A stretch of DNA of 64,000 nt from Metabacillus dongyingensis (GCF_019933155.2 NZ_CP082944.1:2048001-2112000), one strand, 5' to 3'. Positions 27,817-36,696 are shown, numbered from the stretch's first letter. Translations and numbers: made by a program. Notes: generated from the sequence alone by a model not told the origin.

Positions 27817-28248
27817 ATGCAGAAAGTTCGAGATATTATGTCTAATGACATCCAGGCATGCACACCGCTTGATAATGTATTCGAGGTAGCGGTCAAAATG
27901 AAAGAATGGAACGTAGGATCCATTCCAATTGTTGAAAACAATCAGTTGCTCGGGATGATTACGGATCGTGATTTAGTTGTAAGAGGAATCGCAGAAAAAC
28001 ATCCTGGATCTTATCAAGTGACGAAGGTGATGAGCGATCATCTTTGCACAATCAGTCCGGATGCATCTGCAGATGAAGCAGCACAGCTTATGGCGGAGCA
28101 TCAAATCAGAAGGCTTCCAGTTGTAGAAAATGGACATATAGTCGGAATGGTCTCACTTGGAGACTTATCCCTAAATCAGCTGACAGATCAGCAGGCAGGG
28201 GCAGCCCTGACGACAATTTCCGAAAAGAATGATCATCATCTACATTAA
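27817..28248 (+). CDS. ylbB: YlbB, CBS-pair domain protein
   Basis: A 143-residue protein made of two CBS motifs. The first (about 8-60) contains VGSIPIVENNQLLGMITDRDLVVRG; the second (about 72-125) contains MAEHQIRRLPVVENGHIVGMVSLGDL. CBS pairs bind adenine nucleotides and usually sense energy or ligand state. No enzyme domain is fused. GGGAGG precedes the ATG. Single-gene unit with terminator. Confidence 0.92.
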   Translation: MQKVRDIMSNDIQACTPLDNVFEVAVKMKEWNVGSIPIVENNQLLGMITDRDLVVRGIAEKHPGSYQVTKVMSDHLCTISPDASADEAAQLMAEHQIRRLPVVENGHIVGMVSLGDLSLNQLTDQQAGAALTTISEKNDHHLH

Positions 28249-28257
28249 GCGATGAAA

Positions 28258-28290
28258 GAACATGCCATTGATTGGGCATGTTCCTTTTTA
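28258..28290 (+). terminator. Terminator of ylbB
   Basis: GAACATGCC (28258-28266) pairs perfectly with GGCATGTTC (28275-28283), followed by T. Confidence 0.85.
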
Positions 28291-28429
28291 TATGGAAGAA
28301 AAAACTTGTGAATCATAAGCTGGAAAAACTATATTTCAGACATCTTAATTGAAAAAAGCTGCCATTTTTGATTAAATGACCTATAAAAGGATATACTATC
28401 TGCCAATCTTGTGAAATACTGTTTAGTAG

Positions 28430-28435
28430 TATAAT
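28430..28435 (+). promoter_or_regulatory. -10 box of ylbC
   Basis: A consensus TATAAT lies at 28430-28435. A weak -35 (CTTGTG) is 16 bases upstream. Transcription would begin near 28442, which excludes the first ATG of the long open frame (28434) as a start codon. Confidence 0.5.
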
Positions 28436-28487
28436 GAATCTAATGGTTCATATAATGGTAGAAATGAGTGACCTGGAGGGATTTAAG

Positions 28488-29525
28488 CTGAGCAGTATAT
28501 TAAAAACCGTTTTTTTATTGCTGGTTATTTTTATTACTTATATTCTTTTTATTCAATATGGAAATAAGGAACCGATTAAACAAATAGATGAAAATGAACA
28601 AATTGCAAATGAATCAAATGAAGAATTAAATATGCCGCATTCAGGTGTGCTTTCTTTTGTCGGAAAATCTTCAGGTGAGATCATTGAAACGCTTGGGGAG
28701 CCTGCAAGAAAAGATCCTTCAGCCTATGACTACGAATGGTGGATTTATAACCAGAACGAACAGCAGTACCTTCAGGTTGGGGTACTCGATAACAAAGTTG
28801 TCACAGTATATGCCATCGGGCAAGAAGTGAATGTAAAGCCGTATAAATTAGGCCAGCCTGTCGGTGAGGTTTTTAAAACAAATTCGATATCTTCAAGTAT
28901 ATCAATAGATTTTGACGGCAATTCTTACCGATTTGAAATGTCTGAAGAAGATATGAATACGAGACCCATCGTTAAAATGGGAGACGTTTATGTTCAGCTT
29001 TATTTAGATAAGTTTGATGGCGAACTTTCAAGCATCAGAGCTTTAGATGAAGAAACCTTAGTAAAGCAGCGGCCTTATGAGGTTGTTTACCGGGGTGAAC
29101 TCATTCAGCCTAAACCGCTTAATGCGGAAGAATGGAAGGCTGTAGAAAAAGGGGCAGAAAATCAAATCCTCGATCTGACGAATATCATTCGGAACCGTCA
29201 CGATATCCCTCCTGTAGAGTGGGATCAAATGACATCAGACGTAGCTTTTTTGCACAGCAGAGATATGCTTTCAAATGAATACTTTTCACATGAGTCTCCG
29301 ACTGAAGGGTCGCTTGCAGACCGTTTGAAAGAAGGGGATGTAGTTTATCAGATGGCTGGAGAAAATATTGCAGCCCAATACATTGACGGAATAGCGGCGG
29401 TTGAGGGCTGGCTCAACAGCAAAGGCCACCGCGACACACTTTTGAACCCTGATTTTACGAGACTTGGTGTCGGAGTGAATGAGCTTTACTACACACAAAA
29501 TTTTATCAAACCTTTTAATGACTGA
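28488..29525 (+). CDS. ylbC: YlbC, CAP/SCP-domain exported protein
   Basis: A protein of about 345 residues. An N-terminal hydrophobic segment is a signal anchor. A CAP-associated domain follows (about 60-195, with IIETLGEPARKDPSAYDYEWW), then a CAP domain (about 220-340) with FLHSRDMLSNEYFSHESPTEG, AGENIAA and the GHRDTLLNPDFTRLGVG signature. Its role outside the membrane is unknown. The start is unclear: GGAGGG lies 6-7 bases before a CTG at 28488, while the in-frame ATGs at 28455 and 28464 have no binding site. I list the CTG form as the best-placed one. Confidence 0.85.
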   Translation: MSSILKTVFLLLVIFITYILFIQYGNKEPIKQIDENEQIANESNEELNMPHSGVLSFVGKSSGEIIETLGEPARKDPSAYDYEWWIYNQNEQQYLQVGVLDNKVVTVYAIGQEVNVKPYKLGQPVGEVFKTNSISSSISIDFDGNSYRFEMSEEDMNTRPIVKMGDVYVQLYLDKFDGELSSIRALDEETLVKQRPYEVVYRGELIQPKPLNAEEWKAVEKGAENQILDLTNIIRNRHDIPPVEWDQMTSDVAFLHSRDMLSNEYFSHESPTEGSLADRLKEGDVVYQMAGENIAAQYIDGIAAVEGWLNSKGHRDTLLNPDFTRLGVGVNELYYTQNFIKPFND

Positions 29526-29531
29526 TATTCA

Positions 29532-29572
29532 CAGCAAAAAGACATCCATTGCGGGTGTCTTTTCTGCTGAGT
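29532..29572 (+). terminator. Probable terminator of ylbC
   Basis: AGCAAAAAGACATCC pairs with GGGTGTCTTTTCTGCT with one wobble pair; the T run is interrupted. Confidence 0.55.
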
Positions 29573-29618
29573 GAAAAATCGAATTCGTGCGGCAGAAGCT
29601 TTAGCCGGAAAAAAGGAT

Positions 29619-29765
29619 CTATGCCTTTTTAAAAGCACGTCTCTCAGCATAGCCTTTACAAAGATGACAAACATGAATTTTTGCCCGTTTATCGCCAAAA
29701 TAGATTTCTGTGTTTTTAGATTTTTTCTTACAGAAATAACATGTCTTTTTAAAAAAAGGGAACAT
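29619..29765 (-). CDS. 48-residue zinc-ribbon-like protein
   Basis: A short gene read as ATG at 29765 to TAG at 29619. AGGAGAAAG lies just before the ATG, a strong site. The product is very basic and has two CxxC pairs, C9/C12 and C33/C36 (also H31 and H34), spaced like a small zinc ribbon. It lies 14 bases after the thioesterase gene on the same strand, so it is probably in that operon. I do not recognise the family; a nucleic-acid or ribosome-binding role is only a guess. Confidence 0.7.
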   Translation of the reverse strand: MFPFFKKTCYFCKKKSKNTEIYFGDKRAKIHVCHLCKGYAERRAFKKA

Positions 29766-29779
29766 TTCTTTCTCCTGAC

Positions 29780-30262
29780 TTACCGTTTAGGTCGATCGAT
29801 AATAAAAAAGCTTGCTGTACAATGAGCCATTAATTTGCCGTCATCACGGAAGACTTTGCCCTCAGTAACAACTGTTTTGCTGCCCTTATGGATTAGAGAG
29901 GCTATACATTTTAGTTCTGTTCCGATCCCTGGTGCAACATAATTAATTTTCATTTCAGATGTAACAGCAGCAAGATGGTCAGGCAAAATATGATGTACAA
30001 GCGATCCCATTGCAGAGTCAAGCAGTGTAGCAGTAATTCCTCCATGTACAATGTGCAGGGAGTTTTGAATAATTGCCGTATTGGGAATGGTTAATATGAA
30101 TTGATTTTCGGTATATTCGCCTTGTGCATGCAGCAATGCACCTATGTAAGATCCGTTTTCTTTCTCCGCTTTCTTTTTCAGTCCCTCAAGAAACAGCTTT
30201 AAAACTGGAACATCTTCTTCTTTTAATTCAGCCAATAAGCGCGTCAGTTCTTCCTTTTCCAT
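29780..30262 (-). CDS. PaaI-family hotdog thioesterase
   Basis: A 160-residue single hotdog-domain protein. The central helix signature HGGITATLLDSAMG (about residues 74-87) and the following MKINYVAPG strand are typical of PaaI-type acyl-CoA thioesterases. It would hydrolyse a CoA thioester in the cytosol; the acyl group is not predictable. The N-terminal 40 residues are charged and helical. GGGTGAG lies before the ATG. The gene is divergent from ylbD. Confidence 0.85.
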   Translation of the reverse strand: MEKEELTRLLAELKEEDVPVLKLFLEGLKKKAEKENGSYIGALLHAQGEYTENQFILTIPNTAIIQNSLHIVHGGITATLLDSAMGSLVHHILPDHLAAVTSEMKINYVAPGIGTELKCIASLIHKGSKTVVTEGKVFRDDGKLMAHCTASFFIIDRPKR

Positions 30263-30437
30263 CTCTCACCCAATCCTTTCTATCCTCCACTTCATCTTAT
30301 CAGTACTCCCAAATATTGTGCAATCAGGATTTTTCTTAAAGCCTGCTCGAAATGGGAAAAAAGCATAAAATGGGCGAACCGTTTTCATTCGGTCAAATAA
30401 AATATAGCAGGCGAAGGTAAGCAGAGGTGATCAGATA

Positions 30438-30833
30438 ATGACAGAAAAAAAAGAACATCCTTCTATTGGAGAATTTAAGGAATTTGTAAAAAAACATCCT
30501 AAATTGATTACTGAAGTCAGAAAAGGCGAGAAAAAATGGCAGGAACTATTTGAAGATTGGTATTTGCTTGGAGAAAATGATGTCTCATGGAAGAAGTACA
30601 GAGAAGAGTCAGATGAGTCTGAAAGTACGGCAGAAAAGAAGTCCGATTTTATGTCCAGGATGATGACAGCTGTTAAAAGCATGGATGCCAATCAAATGAA
30701 TCAGCATTTGTATAACATGAACAACACCATTTCATCTATTCAAAACTTATTTTCAACCTTTGGGCTTACAAAAGGCTCATCATCTAGTCAGTCGAACACA
30801 CCAAACCATCCCTTTTCTTTCAGGAAAGATTAA
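30438..30833 (+). CDS. ylbD: YlbD, putative spore coat protein
   Basis: A 131-residue soluble, charged protein. The first 60 residues have aromatic/charged helices (KKWQELFEDWYLLGENDVSWKK). The middle is Ser/Glu/Lys-rich, then comes an amphipathic helix, and the tail is rich in Ser, Asn and Pro. YlbD of B. subtilis is annotated as a putative coat protein. GAGGTGAT precedes the ATG. It is followed after 14 bases by ylbE, forming a two-gene unit. Confidence 0.85.
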   Translation: MTEKKEHPSIGEFKEFVKKHPKLITEVRKGEKKWQELFEDWYLLGENDVSWKKYREESDESESTAEKKSDFMSRMMTAVKSMDANQMNQHLYNMNNTISSIQNLFSTFGLTKGSSSSQSNTPNHPFSFRKD

Positions 30834-30847
30834 GCAGGAGCGAAATC

Positions 30848-31087
30848 ATGAGAAAAGAAATTCAGGAAATGATTGCAGCAGACAATGAATTTAAAAAATT
30901 TCTGAGGGAACAGCCGCATTGGTACAGAAAGCTGGCAAGAAATCCTCAAGATACAGAATCGATGAAACTTGCCATGATGAATTATTATCAAAAAACCATC
31001 CCGCATAAAGTAGCTCAGTTTTCAAACTCAGTTCAAATGGCTTCCATGATGCTTGGGATGTTTCAGGCGATGAGGCAGCAGGATTGA
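30848..31087 (+). CDS. ylbE: YlbE-like protein
   Basis: A 79-residue protein with a first half rich in charged and aromatic residues (FLREQPHWYRKLARNP) and a C-terminal amphipathic Met-rich helix. It matches the YlbE family in size and position after ylbD. AGGAG is about 7 bases before the ATG. Function is unknown. Confidence 0.85.
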   Translation: MRKEIQEMIAADNEFKKFLREQPHWYRKLARNPQDTESMKLAMMNYYQKTIPHKVAQFSNSVQMASMMLGMFQAMRQQD

Positions 31088-31090
31088 TGG

Positions 31091-31123
31091 AAAGAAAGTC
31101 TTCACCATGACTTTCTTTTTTTA
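31091..31123 (+). terminator. Terminator of ylbDE
   Basis: AAAGAAAGTC (31091-31100) pairs with GACTTTCTTT (31109-31118), followed by T. Confidence 0.85.
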
Positions 31124-31181
31124 TTTAAAAACATATTTGATATAAATCTGGTGAAACTACCTCCATAAGGAGGCGTTGTCA

Positions 31182-31604
31182 TTGTTGAAACACTTTATGC
31201 TGCTGTTTTTATTGCTCGTATCTTTAACAGCCTGCACGAATGAAAAACCCCGTCCAGAAGGAAATGCTGTTCCCATGGAAATTAGCATAACACAGCAGGA
31301 TGCAGTTGAAGCAGGTGCTCAAACAGGGAGACAGCTTTTTGTCAATCATCATCTAAAAGGGCGCAATGTTTATATAGAGTGCTTTGTTCCCAATTTTACG
31401 TTTTCAGATGAGCGCGGGAAAAAAGTAAATGGTGAAGGATACATGAATCTGTATGTTGATGAAAAAAAAACAGATGAAATACATACAGCTGCATTTATCA
31501 TTAAAGGTTTAGAAAAAGGAACACATACGATTTCCCTTGAACTTTTGCACAATGATTCCTCAAAATATCACTTAAAAAAAACGTGGAACGTCACTGTACA
31601 GTGA
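31182..31604 (+). CDS. Small lipoprotein of unknown function
   Basis: A 140-residue protein with a signal peptide of about 17 residues ending in a lipobox (LTAC), so it should be anchored outside the cytoplasmic membrane. The mature part is beta-rich with DERGKKVNGEGYMNLYVDE and ends with KKTWNVTV, resembling an immunoglobulin-like fold; this is inference. GGAGG lies 8 bases before the TTG at 31182; the TTG at 31176 is too close to it. I do not recognise a named family and do not recall a counterpart at the B. subtilis locus. Confidence 0.75.
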   Translation: MLKHFMLLFLLLVSLTACTNEKPRPEGNAVPMEISITQQDAVEAGAQTGRQLFVNHHLKGRNVYIECFVPNFTFSDERGKKVNGEGYMNLYVDEKKTDEIHTAAFIIKGLEKGTHTISLELLHNDSSKYHLKKTWNVTVQ

Positions 31605-31665
31605 GACGATGCATTTACCATTCCGGCAGAAACATGTTAAAATATAGCTGGAGGTGATGCCGTCT

Positions 31666-32115
31666 ATGTTTGCTACTATAGAAAGCGTCAATTTAATCGA
31701 CGAAGCTGAGCTTCTTGGGTCGTTAGTTGTTGAGTCAGAAATTGCGGAAGACTATCGCCGCACTTTAAATACATTGAATAAAGATAAATCTGCACAAAAG
31801 GTGATAGCCAAATTTGTTGAAATCAAGGATTTATACGAAGATGTCCAGCGTTTCGGCAAATATCATCCGGACTATAAAGAAATCACAAAGGCCATGAGGG
31901 AAGCAAAGCGCGAGCTTGATCTTCATGATGCAGTGATTGCCTTTAAAAAAGCAGAGAAAGAGCTTCAATCGCTGCTTGATGAAATAAGCGCCGAACTCGG
32001 CAGAGCCGTTTCACAGCATATCAAAGTGCCCACAGGGAACCCGTTTTTTGATACCGGGTCAAGCTGTGGAGGGGGATGTGGCTCAGGCGGGGGATGCGGC
32101 TGCAAAGCATCTTAA
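31666..32115 (+). CDS. ylbF: YlbF/RicF, RNase Y-complex factor
   Basis: A 149-residue helical protein of the YlbF/YmcA family, the same length as in B. subtilis. There YlbF, YmcA and YaaT form a complex that affects RNase Y processing, competence, biofilm formation and sporulation. The C-terminal tail is Gly/Cys-rich (SSCGGGCGSGGGCGC) and fits the reported iron-sulfur binding. GGAGGTGAT lies upstream of the ATG at 31666, so the three preceding codons are excluded. It ends at a bidirectional terminator. Confidence 0.93.
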   Translation: MFATIESVNLIDEAELLGSLVVESEIAEDYRRTLNTLNKDKSAQKVIAKFVEIKDLYEDVQRFGKYHPDYKEITKAMREAKRELDLHDAVIAFKKAEKELQSLLDEISAELGRAVSQHIKVPTGNPFFDTGSSCGGGCGSGGGCGCKAS

Positions 32116-32140
32116 AAAACGAGGCCAGTCCTCGTTTTTT
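32114..32140. terminator. Bidirectional terminator after ylbF
   Basis: AAAAAACGAGG (32114-32124) pairs perfectly with CCTCGTTTTTT (32130-32140) with a 5-base loop; it serves ylbF and the convergent gene. Confidence 0.9.
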
Positions 32141-32462
32141 AAGTTCTTTTTTTAAGACGGATACAGTCCTCGCACAAATTTCCGCAGCAGAACATTTTTT
32201 CCTGAGGCACATAAAAACGATGCCGAAATACATATAAATTCTTGTCTTCTCTGACAAAGATGCAATCAAACGTAAGCCGTTTTCCCTTCATTGCAAAACG
32301 GGACTCTTTCTCAATCTTGAGCGTAATATCCGCGAGTGCCCTCCCGGAATTCACCTGGACATACAGAAACGGAATACCTGCAGCTTTTTTTATCCAGCAT
32401 GAACATGTTTCATCTGCATTCATCCTATCTAAAAATAATTGGACGGTATGGCTCAGAATCAA
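32139..32462 (-). CDS. Cysteine-rich protein of unknown function
   Basis: A 107-residue protein. Its start is a TTG at 32462 with AAAAGGAG 9 bases upstream, strong evidence for translation. Cysteines fall at the N-terminal side (C20, C22), at C67, and in a C-terminal cluster C92, C93, C97, C100 (FCCGNLCEDCIRL), suggesting a metal site. The middle is a beta-rich domain (ADITLKIEKESRFAMKGKRLTFDCIFV). It is convergent with ylbF and shares its terminator. I do not recognise the family. Confidence 0.72.
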   Translation of the reverse strand: MILSHTVQLFLDRMNADETCSCWIKKAAGIPFLYVQVNSGRALADITLKIEKESRFAMKGKRLTFDCIFVREDKNLYVFRHRFYVPQEKMFCCGNLCEDCIRLKKRT

Positions 32463-32563
32463 AACATTCAGCTCCTTTTGCAGAGATGTTTTCAGGTGCT
32501 TATTGTAAAAAAATTAGAAAATTGGTACACTTCAAGTGGAGAATATAAAAAGGGAGATTATTT

Positions 32564-32839
32564 ATGATGTTTGAAAAGCGTCAAGGCATTATCATCTGGA
32601 TGCATTCCTTAAAGCAGATCAAAATGCTCCGTAAATTCGGAAACATCCATTACGTATCCAAGAAATTAAAGTATGTTGTCTTATATTGTGACATGGAACA
32701 TGTTGAACCTACAATAGAGAAGGTATCATCCTTTTCATTTGTAAAGCACGCTGAGCCGTCATATAAGCCCTTTCTGAAATTGGAATTCGAATCAAAAATT
32801 GATAAAGCAAAAGAATATGACTATAAACTTGGTCTATAG
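32564..32839 (+). CDS. ylbG: YlbG, UPF0298 family protein
   Basis: A 91-residue protein with the family's [17 protein letters not shown] start and [14 protein letters not shown] segment. AAGGGAG precedes the ATG. It is followed by its own terminator. Function is unknown; the gene usually accompanies ylbF and ylbH in Bacillaceae. Confidence 0.92.
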   Translation: MMFEKRQGIIIWMHSLKQIKMLRKFGNIHYVSKKLKYVVLYCDMEHVEPTIEKVSSFSFVKHAEPSYKPFLKLEFESKIDKAKEYDYKLGL

Positions 32840-32842
32840 AAG

Positions 32843-32872
32843 AAAAGCGTAATCCTTGGGATTGCGCTTTTT
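32843..32872 (+). terminator. Terminator of ylbG
   Basis: AAAAGCGTAATCC pairs with GGATTGCGCTTTT with one wobble pair, then T. Confidence 0.85.
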
Positions 32873-33055
32873 GCATGTATTCAAATGGTTGTTTTGAGAA
32901 GTTTAAAAGAGCAGAAGAATAGCTATTAAGGGAGAATTTCGGCAATAAAATAGAAAATCAGTCTAAAAAGAAAGTAAATCAGCTAATTGTCAAAAGCTGA
33001 TCTTAAATAACTAAAAAATGGCTAATAAATTTATAAAATTGGATAATGAGATTTT

Positions 33056-33181
33056 ACTTTTCATATTGTCCAGCTGCACTTTCCAGCCACTCGGTCAGAA
33101 CAGATCTGCCAGTCTAGGTAAAAAGCGCCTTTACTGACAGAGTCTTATCAGTCTGCCTGCAAACCGGCCGATTCCGCATTT
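33056..33181. repeat. Dispersed intergenic repeat, copy B
   Basis: Shares ordered blocks with 6011-6111: CTTTTCATATTGTCCAGCT, CTCGGTCAGAACAGAT and CTTATCAGTCTGCCTGC. A third partial block (CTTTTCCATATTGTC) lies at 34131-34145. The preceding stretch 32873-33055 shows nothing I can name. Confidence 0.5.
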
Positions 33182-33183
33182 CG

Positions 33184-33564
33184 TTATTGCCAAGGCGGCA
33201 AATACCGGTTCATTCTGAGAATGCCAGTCAAGTATTGAAAATATAATTCTTTTTCGGCAAATTGACTAGAGGATTTGACATCCAGCTCTATAATCGATTT
33301 CTCAAGCTTTTTTGCGAGATCTTCAAATAATTCACGGCGTTTGCTGCTTCCTGAGGAAATGCCTTCAAGGCATAAATAAATAGCCTGGAATTGTCCAGGG
33401 TCTGTAGGATTCATAGTGACTGCAAAAGACGACATTTTTCTTTCATTTATCGTTGTATTCAGTATTAAAAATCTTGAAACACGATGAGCATTCGCCTGTG
33501 TGGTTTCAATTAATTCATACAGATCCGAATAGCCGGCTCCAAGCTCAATAAAGCGCTGTATCAA
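33184..33564 (-). CDS. Conserved hypothetical protein
   Basis: A 126-residue soluble protein with alternating helices and strands (YSDLYELIETTQANAHRVSRFLILNTT and QAIYLCLEGIS). AGGAGG lies 8 bases before a TTG at 33564, which is the best start; the ATGs at 33597 and 33594 are upstream of this site and lack one of their own. I have seen similar proteins at the ylbG-ylbH border in other Bacillaceae, without a proven function. Confidence 0.75.
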   Translation of the reverse strand: MIQRFIELGAGYSDLYELIETTQANAHRVSRFLILNTTINERKMSSFAVTMNPTDPGQFQAIYLCLEGISSGSSKRRELFEDLAKKLEKSIIELDVKSSSQFAEKELYFQYLTGILRMNRYLPPWQ

Positions 33565-33704
33565 ACTGAATTCCTCCTGTTCTTTCTTTCTCATCATAAT
33601 GTAACATGTTTGATTTCAGTTAGATAGATGATGTCCTAATTTTTATCCGGAAAAAAGTTTATAGAAATGTATAGTGTGAACTCTATTGGTGGATAATGTA
33701 TAGT

Positions 33705-33864
33705 AACAACATCGAATCGAAGATGTTGTTGCCAACCGCGGAGAAGACTTACGTTTCCCCATAAGTTCTTCCTCCGGTTTCTCCTCTCCCTTTGCCTTCT
33801 GCCCAAAAAAAGTCCGCTTTTTTTGGAATAGAAGGACCCTGCAGGTTTCCTGCGGGGTTTTTTT
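33705..33864 (+). ncRNA. Structured RNA upstream of rsmD (ylbH-leader-like)
   Basis: Four hairpins follow one another on the plus strand. First, AACAACATC/GATGTTGTT (33705-33713 with 33722-33730, 9 bp perfect). Second, a long bulged stem from AACCG at 33734-33738 to CGGTT at 33775-33779. Third, AAAAAAAG/CTTTTTTT (33805-33824). Fourth, a 10-bp terminator stem ending in seven T (33836-33864). No protein gene on this strand needs that terminator, because ylbG already ends at 32872. A ylbH leader motif is known from Bacillus; the assignment is from memory and position. Confidence 0.5.
33836..33864 (+). terminator. Terminator ending the structured RNA
   Basis: ACCCTGCAGG (33836-33845) pairs with CCTGCGGGGT (33849-33858) with one wobble pair, then T to 33864. 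Confidence 0.85.
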
Positions 33865-34140
33865 AGTTTGGCTGCCTGTGAATTGGTTTCTTGTTTTCAG
33901 TGAGTTAAACTCCAAAACCATTTCATCTAGCAGGACAGTTTTCAATGGTATGACAAGACTCTCATGAGCCGCCAGCATTTAGGAATCAGGGATTTATCAT
34001 GCTTTTTCCTATGAAATCTTAGATGGAGAGTTGGATTCAGATTTCAAGAAGAAAACAAAGTCTCCTTAAAAGGCAGCCTGGCTTTTTCTGTGAATTTTAT
34101 TTGCCGATTAATCAAGACCAGCGGGCACAGCTTTTCCATA

Positions 34141-34169
34141 TTGTCTCTGCCCACGCACTATGATACGAT
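34141..34169 (+). promoter_or_regulatory. Sigma-A promoter for rsmD-coaD
   Basis: TTGTCT (34141-34146), a 17-base spacer and TACGAT (34164-34169) lie 50 bases before the rsmD start. The region 33865-34140 before it shows nothing I can name. Confidence 0.55.
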
Positions 34170-34219
34170 AAAACAGGCTAAATTCTAGCAGCAAAGACAA
34201 AATAACAGTGGTGAGAAAG

Positions 34220-35273
<1,054 letters not shown>

Positions 35274-35322
35274 AAAAGAGTGACCCCGTGACTAGATTGC
35301 GTCTAATGGGGTCACTTTTTTT
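35274..35322 (+). terminator. Terminator of rsmD-coaD
   Basis: AGTGACCCC pairs with GGGGTCACT, with an inner TAGA/TCTA stem, then seven T. Confidence 0.9.
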
Positions 35323-35407
35323 GATATGCGGAAAAAAATTTAAATTGGCAGATCTAGAAAAACGGTTGATAAACTATTGTGTGCTGCGCCTTCCAATTCT
35401 CAATATG

Positions 35408-36619
35408 CTAATTCTTTGAAATAACCCTCCCTGCATATATGAAAACATAAATGAACAACGAGGCAATCGTAATTATCGGTCCAATTTCTGTGAGAAGACT
35501 CCAGATAGACGCAAGAAGAACGGGGGTATCCTCTGTGAGAAAAACGGGCAGAACAGAAACGTTTGAGGTTGCCAGCTCCAAATAAACAGGCTTCCAGAAG
35601 ATCCATGCAAAGCATGCAGCATAGGCCCCCTGCAAAATTCTTGCGATGAAAAACGGCTGAAAGCGGATATCCGTCTCTGCAAGAATACTTGCAACCTGAG
35701 CCTGTATGGACAAACCGCTGAAGCCGAGCAAAAAGCTTGTTACGATTGCTTTTTGGAGCAAGTCGACATTAGCCGCACTTGCAAGCTGACTTCCAAGTGT
35801 CATCTCAAACATGCCTGATACAAGCGGAATACTGAGTTCAGCAGACAATTGAAAAAACGCGAGCAGCAAGGAGAAGGCTATAGCGATGAAATCTGTTATC
35901 GATAATAGGGATAATAGTTTATTTAAAACAGAAAATAAAATAATGAATCCTCCTACCATCAGCAGCGTTTGAATAGAGGAAAGAACAGCATCGCCAAGCA
36001 TTTTTCCAATTGGCCTTGTGTCTTCCATACGCGTCTGATGCATTTGTCTGAACGCTTCTCTTATGGACGGTCTCTTGTAGCCGGTTTTTGAAGGATCAGC
36101 CTGTTCCCTTCCGTGAAATCTCATGGTTAAACCCACAGCCAAGTTGCCGGAATAATGGGCAGCAGCCAGAAGCAGACCAAGAGCCTGATTGTTGAAAAAT
36201 CCAATTGCAACGGCTCCGAAAATAAATAATGGATTAGAAGAATTCGTAAATGATACAAGTCTTTCAGCTTCAAGCGCAGTGAGCTGATTTTTTTTCCGCA
36301 TCTCTGCCGTCAGCTTTGCGCCTGCAGGTGAACCTGATGCCCATCCCATTGCCCATACAAAGCCTCCAATTCCAGGAACTTTAAAAAGAGGTCTCATGAC
36401 CGGCTCTAAAAGCACACCAATGAACCTGACAATTCCAAAACCGATCAGCAGATGGGAAAGAATGAAAAAGGGCAGCAAAGACGGGAAAACGATACCCCAC
36501 CAAAGCTCAAGCCCTGCTTTAGAAGCAGTAAAAGAAACTTTGGGGCTGATGATCATAGCAAATGCAAGGATGATCATTGATAATCCCAGCATGAGTGTTT
36601 TAAGTTTAGCTGCGTTCAA
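35408..36619 (-). CDS. ylbJ: YlbJ, sporulation integral membrane protein
   Basis: A 403-residue protein with about eight transmembrane segments and nucleoside-recognition (GATE) domain features such as GFVWAMGWASGSPAGAKLTAEMRKKNQLT. In B. subtilis ylbJ is expressed in the mother cell and needed for heat-resistant spores; the transported compound is unknown. AGAGGGGG lies 8 bases before a TTG at 36619, which sets the start. It is divergent from ylbK. Confidence 0.92.
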   Translation of the reverse strand: MNAAKLKTLMLGLSMIILAFAMIISPKVSFTASKAGLELWWGIVFPSLLPFFILSHLLIGFGIVRFIGVLLEPVMRPLFKVPGIGGFVWAMGWASGSPAGAKLTAEMRKKNQLTALEAERLVSFTNSSNPLFIFGAVAIGFFNNQALGLLLAAAHYSGNLAVGLTMRFHGREQADPSKTGYKRPSIREAFRQMHQTRMEDTRPIGKMLGDAVLSSIQTLLMVGGFIILFSVLNKLLSLLSITDFIAIAFSLLLAFFQLSAELSIPLVSGMFEMTLGSQLASAANVDLLQKAIVTSFLLGFSGLSIQAQVASILAETDIRFQPFFIARILQGAYAACFAWIFWKPVYLELATSNVSVLPVFLTEDTPVLLASIWSLLTEIGPIITIASLFIYVFIYAGRVISKN

Positions 36620-36696
36620 AATACGGCCCCCTCTTGCTTCTTTCTATACTTTTCAAAGCGGATAATGATAAAATATAGTCAATCTTCCCTGTAGGG

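Noticed and set aside
33643..33978. 111-codon minus-strand open frame
   Set aside because: It lies across the hairpins of the structured RNA, has no convincing binding site and has an amino-acid makeup typical of antisense noise.
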